This document shows, piece by piece, positions 7,185 through 10,593 of a stretch of 10,593 nt of DNA; the first letter of the stretch is position 1; each line of letters opens with the position of its first letter. The DNA comes from Bacillota bacterium (GTDB taxonomy: Bacteria; Bacillota_A; Clostridia; Peptostreptococcales; Anaerovoracaceae), in contig JAFRWH010000163.1 of NCBI GenBank assembly GCA_017438085.1, forward strand, positions 1 to 10,593, written 5' to 3'. Made by a program: the position numbers and the translations under genes. A model generated the notes under the pieces. That model worked only from the letters and a program-made list of their open reading frames with translations. It was not told the origin of the DNA and did not search any database.

Positions 7185-7213
7185 AAATACCCCTGCCTCG
7201 ATCGGAGGCAGGG
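7183..7213 (-). terminator. Intrinsic terminator after the TetR-type gene
   Basis: A perfect 9-bp stem, CCCTGCCTC (7191-7199) with GAGGCAGGG (7205-7213), has a 5-base loop. On the minus strand it is followed by the T-rich run GTATTTTATA. It begins 14 bases after the stop codon of the regulator and separates it from the flavoprotein gene. Confidence 0.75.
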
Positions 7214-7226
7214 CAAATAAATATAA

Positions 7227-7754
7227 TTATTCCTTAAAATGTTCCATCAGGTGGAGCCTGTGCTTCTGATACTTGTTTTCGGTGGTCATGGCCAGTATTT
7301 CAGCGGCGACAAAGTCTTCAAACTCGTCTGTGTAGCACTTTGCCCACTTTATGCAGCAGGGACGCAGAATAGTTGCCAGCTGGGACCTGAGCTTGAAATG
7401 CCAGTGCCTGCCTGCAGCGCCGAAGCTCGCCCTCGCTTTCTCGTCTTCCGGAAGATTGCTGTAGATGGATATGAACTGAGCAAGTCCGTCATTTACAGCA
7501 TCGACTGCCTCGCCGGCGTTTTCTGCAGCATCCACGGCAGTTTTCATATCCGCTGTGATCCGCAGCCAGTCTGCGAGCATGAAAGTTGCGATGATATCAT
7601 CCTTGGATTTGAAATAATTGTATACAGTGCCGACAGCGATGCCGCATTCCTCCGAGATCGATCTGATTGTCATGGAAGAATATCCGCCGCTGAGAAGCTG
7701 CTTTCTTGCAGTTTCAGTTATCTTTTCTCTTAGATTAGCAATGTATTTCGGCAA
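7227..7754 (-). CDS. TetR-family transcriptional repressor
   Basis: A 175-residue one-component repressor. The N-terminal helix-turn-helix spans about residues 8-52, with the recognition region ISEECGIAVGTVYNYFKSKDD at about 32-52, the classic TetR pattern. The rest is an all-helical ligand-binding and dimerisation domain, with no recognisable ligand signature. I chose TTG at 7754 because GGGAGG (7760-7765) lies five bases upstream and the protein then starts at the usual distance from the HTH. A GTG at 7787 in the same frame would add 11 residues but has no ribosome site. The promoter has a perfect dyad over the expected transcription start, indicating autorepression. The downstream flavoprotein gene carries a matching dyad, suggesting a two-member local regulon responding to a small molecule handled by the flavoprotein. 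Confidence 0.9.
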   Translation of the reverse strand: MPKYIANLREKITETARKQLLSGGYSSMTIRSISEECGIAVGTVYNYFKSKDDIIATFMLADWLRITADMKTAVDAAENAGEAVDAVNDGLAQFISIYSNLPEDEKARASFGAAGRHWHFKLRSQLATILRPCCIKWAKCYTDEFEDFVAAEILAMTTENKYQKHRLHLMEHFKE

Positions 7755-7805
7755 TTTTTCCTCCCTTCTCCGGTAAAAAGCCGTCACAGCAACACAGCCG
7801 GAACA

Positions 7806-7817
7806 TGAACCGGTTCA
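7806..7817. promoter_or_regulatory. TetR operator (autoregulatory dyad)
   Basis: TGAACCGGTTCA is a perfect 12-base palindrome. It begins six bases downstream of the -10 box of the TetR-type gene and overlaps the expected transcription start, the classic position for steric repression. Confidence 0.7.
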
Positions 7818-7823
7818 CTTTGT

Positions 7824-7852
7824 AATATATAAGCCGCAGGCTGCTTTGTCAA
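7824..7852 (-). promoter_or_regulatory. Promoter of the TetR-type gene
   Basis: On the minus strand, -35 TTGACA (7847-7852, perfect consensus) is followed by a 17-base spacer and -10 TATATT (7824-7829). Expected start is near 7817, giving a leader of about 63 bases to the TTG start. Confidence 0.85.
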
Positions 7853-7859
7853 GACGGCC

Positions 7860-7878
7860 TGTACTCTTTATGAGTACA
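7860..7878. promoter_or_regulatory. Perfect inverted repeat of unknown role
   Basis: TGTACTC-TTTAT-GAGTACA is a 7-bp perfect dyad with a 5-base centre, just upstream of the -35 box of the TetR-type gene and about 80 bases upstream of the aminotransferase promoter. It differs from the TetR dyads, so it may bind another regulator. As an RNA hairpin it is followed by ATTATT rather than a U-run, so it is a poor terminator. Confidence 0.4.
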
Positions 7879-7954
7879 ATTATTATACACCTTTTTTATT
7901 TCATTTCGGTAATAATATACATTAAAAATAAAATCGATAACAATGTTCGCAATA

Positions 7955-7963
7955 TGGTATAAT
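7955..7963 (+). promoter_or_regulatory. Candidate extended -10 promoter of the aminotransferase gene
   Basis: TGGTATAAT is a TGn extended -10 with a perfect TATAAT hexamer (7958-7963) and no good -35. A second TATAAT lies at 8003-8008, also without a good -35, and could be an alternative start. The surrounding 7879-8030 is very AT-rich and holds no gene. Confidence 0.55.
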
Positions 7964-8049
7964 AAAAAAGTAAATCCTGTGCTTTCTGCACTCATTAAAT
8001 CGTATAATAAATCATCATATATCATTCGCTGTGCGAAAAGGAGTATATC

Positions 8050-9336
8050 ATGAGCGAAATCAAAAAGCCTTACGATCAGCTCAGTCCTGCGGAACTGAAA
8101 GCGGAAAAAGAAGTTGTTGAAAAGAAATATCAGGAGCTTAAGGCCAGAAATCTTAAGCTGGACATGTCCAGAGGCAAGCCCAGCAAGCAGCAGCTGGATA
8201 TGGTAAGCGATCTGCTGAATGTCCTGTCAAAACCTGAAGACTGCATGGATGGCAAGCTGGACACCAGAAACTACGGAACACTGGACGGCGCGCCCAGCGC
8301 CAAGGCTCTTTTTGCAGACCTTCTCGGCTGCAAGCCCGAAGAAGTATTCGTAGGCGGAAATGCAAGTCTTACGCTAATGTATGATACCATTTCCAAGGCT
8401 TACACCCACGGTCTGCTGCGCAGCCCCAAGCCCTGGTGCAGGGAGGACAAGCTGAAGTTCCTCTGCCCTGTTCCCGGCTATGACCGCCACTTTGCCGTTA
8501 CCCAGAGCTTCGGCTTTGAACTGGTCACTATACCAATGACGCCGGAAGGACCGGATATGGATGCTGTTGAAGAAGCTGTAAAGGATCCTGCCGTAAAGGG
8601 TATCTGGTGCGTGCCCAAGTATTCCAATCCCGAAGGCAGCATTTACAGCGCAGAGACTATCAAACGCTTTGTGAATCTTAAGCCTGCTGCTCCGGACTTT
8701 GTGGTAATGTGGGACAACGCCTACTGCGTACACGAATTCGCTCAGGACTATGTTCCCTTCCCCGACATCCTTTCCCTTGCAAAGGAAGCCGGATCCGAAG
8801 ACATGTTCTTTGAATTCGCCTCCACCTCCAAGATCACCTTCCCAGGCGCCGGAATCTCCTGCTTCGCCTGCAGCGAAGCCAATATGGCATACATGAAGAA
8901 GCTTATCGGCATTCAGTCCATAAGCTCTGACAAGGTCAACCAGCTGCGCCATGTGCGCTTCCTCAAGGACAAGGCTCACACCATAGAGCTTATGAAAAAA
9001 CACGCTGCTATCATGAAGCCCAAGTTCGATATGGTGCTGGATACTCTGGAGCGCGAGATCGGCCCAAGAGGCCTCGGAAACTGGCTCAATCCTAAGGGCG
9101 GATACTTTATCAGCTTCAATACTCCTGACGGTCTGGCTAAACGCACCTGGGAGCTCTGCAAGGAAGCAGGCGTGGTCATGACCAATGCCGGAGCCACTTT
9201 CCCCTACGGAAAGGATCCCAAGGACTGCAATATCCGCATTGCTCCTTCTCTGCCCCCTGTAGAGGAACTGGAGCAGGCTATGGAAGTCTTCTGCGTTGCT
9301 CTGCGCAAGGCAGCGCTTGAAAAACTGGGCGCATAA
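8050..9336 (+). CDS. PLP-dependent aspartate aminotransferase (Rv3722c-type)
   Basis: A 428-residue fold-type I aminotransferase that should interconvert aspartate and 2-oxoglutarate with oxaloacetate and glutamate in the cytoplasm. It aligns by eye along its length with the Mycobacterium tuberculosis Rv3722c group (Pfam PF12897). Shared features include LDMSRGKPS (37-45), DTRNYG (71-76), FLCPVPGYDRHFA (137-149), PDFVVMWDNAYCVH (215-228) and STSKITFPGAGIS (258-270). Lys261 is the predicted PLP Schiff-base lysine. Asp222 and Tyr225 should contact the cofactor ring. NIRIAPS near residue 394 carries the likely substrate-carboxylate arginine. AAGGAG (8038-8043) lies six bases before the ATG. It stands alone between a promoter and a strong terminator. 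The nearby B6 module would supply its cofactor, but no shared control is visible. Confidence 0.93.
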   Translation: MSEIKKPYDQLSPAELKAEKEVVEKKYQELKARNLKLDMSRGKPSKQQLDMVSDLLNVLSKPEDCMDGKLDTRNYGTLDGAPSAKALFADLLGCKPEEVFVGGNASLTLMYDTISKAYTHGLLRSPKPWCREDKLKFLCPVPGYDRHFAVTQSFGFELVTIPMTPEGPDMDAVEEAVKDPAVKGIWCVPKYSNPEGSIYSAETIKRFVNLKPAAPDFVVMWDNAYCVHEFAQDYVPFPDILSLAKEAGSEDMFFEFASTSKITFPGAGISCFACSEANMAYMKKLIGIQSISSDKVNQLRHVRFLKDKAHTIELMKKHAAIMKPKFDMVLDTLEREIGPRGLGNWLNPKGGYFISFNTPDGLAKRTWELCKEAGVVMTNAGATFPYGKDPKDCNIRIAPSLPPVEELEQAMEVFCVALRKAALEKLGA

Positions 9337-9352
9337 CGGAAATATTACACAC

Positions 9353-9387
9353 AGCGGTCCGCGATTTCCCTTGCGGACCGCTTTTTT
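9353..9387 (+). terminator. Intrinsic terminator of the aminotransferase gene
   Basis: A perfect 10-bp stem, AGCGGTCCGC (9353-9362) with GCGGACCGCT (9373-9382), has a 10-base loop and is followed by TTTTT. The start of its 3' arm also provides the -35 hexamer of the next promoter. Confidence 0.93.
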
Positions 9388-9399
9388 ATGCTTTATTAT
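9371..9399 (+). promoter_or_regulatory. Candidate promoter of the structured RNA
   Basis: TTGCGG (9371-9376), a 17-base spacer and TATTAT (9394-9399) form a reasonable sigma-A promoter; TATATT at 9397-9402 is an alternative -10. The predicted start near 9406 falls two bases before the closing helix of the RNA candidate. The -35 lies inside the preceding terminator hairpin. Confidence 0.55.
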
Positions 9400-9405
9400 A
9401 TTGCT

Positions 9406-9602
9406 TGTGCACGGGTCTGAGATTGCAAGTCCAGGCCAGCTATGGGCAAAGGGACCCACGTAAGCAGGCGGCAGAGATCTGCCTGTGATCATGGCATAGT
9501 TTAGAAGTAAGTCCTCGGAAAATCCGGTAAAGGCAAGTGTGGGGTCAAAGATCTGGTCAGCCGTGCATAAAAAAGACACAGGATAGAACCTGTGTCCTTT
9601 TT
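9406..9602 (+). ncRNA. Candidate stand-alone structured non-coding RNA, class unknown
   Basis: About 195 bases between convergent genes, with its own promoter and a strong terminator and no plausible coding frame. TGCACGG (9408-9414) pairs perfectly with CCGTGCA (9561-9567) to close a 160-base domain. Possible internal helices are: CTATG 9440-9444 with CATAG 9495-9499 (extendable by A-U and G-U); GACCC-ACG 9453-9460 with the GU-containing 9538-9546 (one bulge), which would cross the previous helix as a pseudoknot; CAGGC 9465-9469 with GCCTG 9481-9485, or alternatively GGCAG 9470-9474 with CTGCC 9479-9483; and CGGA 9516-9519 with TCCG 9523-9526, enclosed by CCT/AGG. It is richer in GC than the flanking spacers. 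The length would suit a 6S-like RNA, but I do not recognise 6S, SRP, tmRNA, RNase P, T-box or any riboswitch core. The opposite strand is unlikely because a terminator cuts off the thioesterase transcript first. Confidence 0.55.
9575..9602. terminator. Bidirectional intrinsic terminator
   Basis: A perfect 8-bp stem, GACACAGG (9575-9582) with CCTGTGTC (9589-9596), has a 6-base loop. It is flanked by AAAAAA on the left and CTTTTT on the right, so it works for the RNA candidate on the plus strand and for the thioesterase gene on the minus strand. Confidence 0.92.
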
Positions 9603-9629
9603 ATTCTGTAAATATATCGTCAGTTCCTG

Positions 9630-10361
9630 TTATCTCAGCGTAATCCTTGCCAGAAGCACATTCTGCCCCTCAACAAAAGCGCCCAGCTCGTAGCCACCTT
9701 CTATAGCTCTGTAGCGGAACTGAAGATCATCGCCCTCGAAACACTGATGCTTGTAATGAATATCTATAGTATCTATGTCAAGCTTGTTCAGCTGCTCGCG
9801 GCTTAGGCAGTTCTCCACAGCCCGGACATAGGCAACATTATTCATGTGGCCGACAAAATCCACATCTGTGGATTTGATCCTGTGCCCTCCCAGCACCGGA
9901 CAGTCGTCAAAGTCCGGATCTATGCGTCCGAATCTTGCATCACAGACCAGTTCATCGTAAAACTCAAAGCCTTCCGGGAAGATGTTGTCGAAATTCACCA
10001 TCTTCTGAGTATCTTCCCTTAGCACCACCCATTCGCTCTTGCCTTCAGCAAAAACCGTGCCGTTCTGCAGAAGGCGATAGTATCTGGGGTCTACAATACC
10101 CTTGTGTCTTCCGGGCCATGTCTGAGCCTCAAAGGGCTCTGTGATTCCGGGGAGCTTTCCGCATATCCTAAGACGAGTCTTGGCAATCACCCAGACCATG
10201 CCTTTTTTGCGCAGATCTATCGCGCCCACTCCGATCTGGCAGGCATGTTCTCCCGCCAGGTCCTGAAAAATATTAAAAAGGCTGTAGAGTCCGAGTCCGC
10301 TGCTGTAATCGCTGTAGCTTGGGAGCACAGACATATCCTTTTTCAGTATGTTTGAATACAT
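9630..10361 (-). CDS. Acyl-ACP thioesterase (FatA/FatB-like double hotdog)
   Basis: A 243-residue bacterial acyl-ACP thioesterase, expected to release fatty acids from acyl carrier protein in the cytoplasm. The first hotdog domain covers about 1-135, with NIFQDLAGEHACQIGVG (30-46), the conserved WVIAKTRLRI (57-66) and TWPG (81-84). The second covers about 155-243, with STDVDFVGHMNNVAYV (164-179). Asp168 and His172 fit the catalytic DxNxH motif of plant FatB, but Val170 stands where Asn is expected. The YRRE-like motif reads YKHQC (203-207), with Gln for the catalytic Glu. I chose ATG 10361 because AGAGG (10368-10372) lies six bases upstream; the TTG at 10367 abuts that site. A possible extended -10 (TGGTATCCT) lies at 10391-10399. 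It is monocistronic and ends at a bidirectional terminator. Confidence 0.9.
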   Translation of the reverse strand: MYSNILKKDMSVLPSYSDYSSGLGLYSLFNIFQDLAGEHACQIGVGAIDLRKKGMVWVIAKTRLRICGKLPGITEPFEAQTWPGRHKGIVDPRYYRLLQNGTVFAEGKSEWVVLREDTQKMVNFDNIFPEGFEFYDELVCDARFGRIDPDFDDCPVLGGHRIKSTDVDFVGHMNNVAYVRAVENCLSREQLNKLDIDTIDIHYKHQCFEGDDLQFRYRAIEGGYELGAFVEGQNVLLARITLR

Positions 10362-10390
10362 GGTCAACCTCTTTCATCGATTTTGCATAT

Positions 10391-10399
10391 AGGATACCA
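10391..10399 (-). promoter_or_regulatory. Possible extended -10 promoter of the thioesterase gene
   Basis: On the minus strand TGGTATCCT gives a TGn extended -10 about 30 bases before the ATG. No good -35 is present at the right distance. An alternative -10 (TATACT) lies about 20 bases further upstream. Confidence 0.35.
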
Positions 10400-10443
10400 C
10401 TTTTTTAAGTATAAATAAACAGCAAAATACGTGAAAAAGGCGC

Positions 10444-10472
10444 TTGACTTTAGCACTCTGAAGCACTATACT
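10444..10472 (+). promoter_or_regulatory. Promoter of the symporter gene
   Basis: TTGACT (10444-10449), a 17-base spacer and TATACT (10467-10472) form a near-consensus sigma-A promoter, with an expected start near 10479. The hexamer AGCACT occurs twice at a 10-base period (10452-10457 and 10462-10467) in the spacer and could be an operator. Confidence 0.8.
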
Positions 10473-10524
10473 TCTACGCATAAACGCTTTAAAGTGTAAA
10501 AGTATAACTCGGAGGTAATTCAAA

Positions 10525-10593
10525 ATGTTTATCAAGGCGCTGATGTTAGTTATATTCTTCGGAGTTATGATCGGCATCGGTCTCTACTGCAGA
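10525..10593 (+). CDS. Probable sodium:solute symporter, N-terminus only
   Basis: Only the first 23 codons are visible before the window ends. They read as a hydrophobic first helix closing in GIGLYCR, the pattern at the start of sodium:solute symporter (SSS) family proteins, where a G-[IV]-G-x-[YF] motif ends helix 1. GGAGG (10511-10515) lies nine bases before the ATG, and a near-consensus promoter is about 50 bases upstream. The family call rests on this short stretch alone; another multi-pass transporter or membrane protein is possible. The substrate cannot be inferred. Confidence 0.55.
   Translation, partial: MFIKALMLVIFFGVMIGIGLYCR

Noticed and set aside
7755..7787. GTG start for the TetR-type gene, 11 codons upstream.
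   Set aside because: There is no ribosome site before the GTG, whereas GGGAGG lies five bases before the TTG at 7754.
9406..9570. Reading the structured region as a riboswitch for the thioesterase.
   Set aside because: The thioesterase is on the opposite strand and ends at a terminator before this region, so the region is not in its leader.
8374..9579. A 401-codon open frame on the minus strand, opposite the aminotransferase gene and the RNA candidate.
   Set aside because: The plus-strand frame is a clear aminotransferase with all motifs, while this frame has no recognisable domain. It crosses two strong terminators and has no good ribosome site.
10374..10577. A 67-codon minus-strand frame over the symporter promoter.
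   Set aside because: It overlaps a near-consensus promoter and the start of a plus-strand membrane protein gene, and shows no domain or ribosome site.

Overview
The window looks like a chromosomal segment of a medium-GC, Gram-positive-type anaerobe, most likely a Clostridia-class Bacillota. This is inferred from strong AGGAGG-type Shine-Dalgarno sites, TTG start codons, sigma-A style promoters with 17-bp spacers, an ECF vitamin transporter S component, a MocR/PdxR regulator and compact intrinsic terminators. I saw no rRNA, tRNA, CRISPR array, intact insertion sequence or prophage gene.

Layout. (1) Bases 1-2643, minus strand: a two-gene operon for a heterodimeric ABC exporter. The first subunit is complete and carries Asp at the catalytic Glu position. 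The second, overlapping by 11 bases, is cut by the window edge. A near-consensus promoter lies upstream. (2) Bases 2668-5638: a vitamin B6 module. A MocR-family regulator (PdxR-like, minus strand) diverges from a pyridoxal/pyridoxamine kinase and a membrane S component of an ECF transporter (plus strand). The shared control region holds two 20-bp direct repeats, one helix-turn multiple apart (24 bp), which I propose as the regulator's operator. (3) Bases 5639-6198: a terminator, then about 500 bases with no intact gene and possible remnants of decayed coding sequence. (4) Bases 6199-7852, minus strand: a TetR-family repressor and a flavin-reductase-like protein with a C-terminal helical extension. 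Each has the same dyad (TGAAC-NN-GTTCA) just downstream of its -10 box, so the repressor probably controls both itself and the flavoprotein. (5) Bases 7955-9387, plus strand: a PLP-dependent aspartate aminotransferase of the Mycobacterium Rv3722c type, with its own promoter and strong terminator. (6) Bases 9371-9602: a candidate stand-alone structured RNA, with a promoter embedded in the preceding terminator, a 7-bp closing helix, internal helices including a possible pseudoknot, and a bidirectional terminator. I could not assign it to a known class. (7) Bases 9630-10361, minus strand: an acyl-ACP thioesterase. (8) Bases 10444-10593, plus strand: a promoter and the first 23 codons of a probable sodium:solute symporter.

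The B6 module and the aminotransferase are linked biochemically: PLP made from salvaged B6 is the cofactor of the aminotransferase, and the MocR regulator senses PLP through a domain descended from an aminotransferase. The most interesting points for follow-up are the unassigned RNA at about 9406-9602, the matched TetR dyads, and the tandem repeats between the regulator and the kinase.
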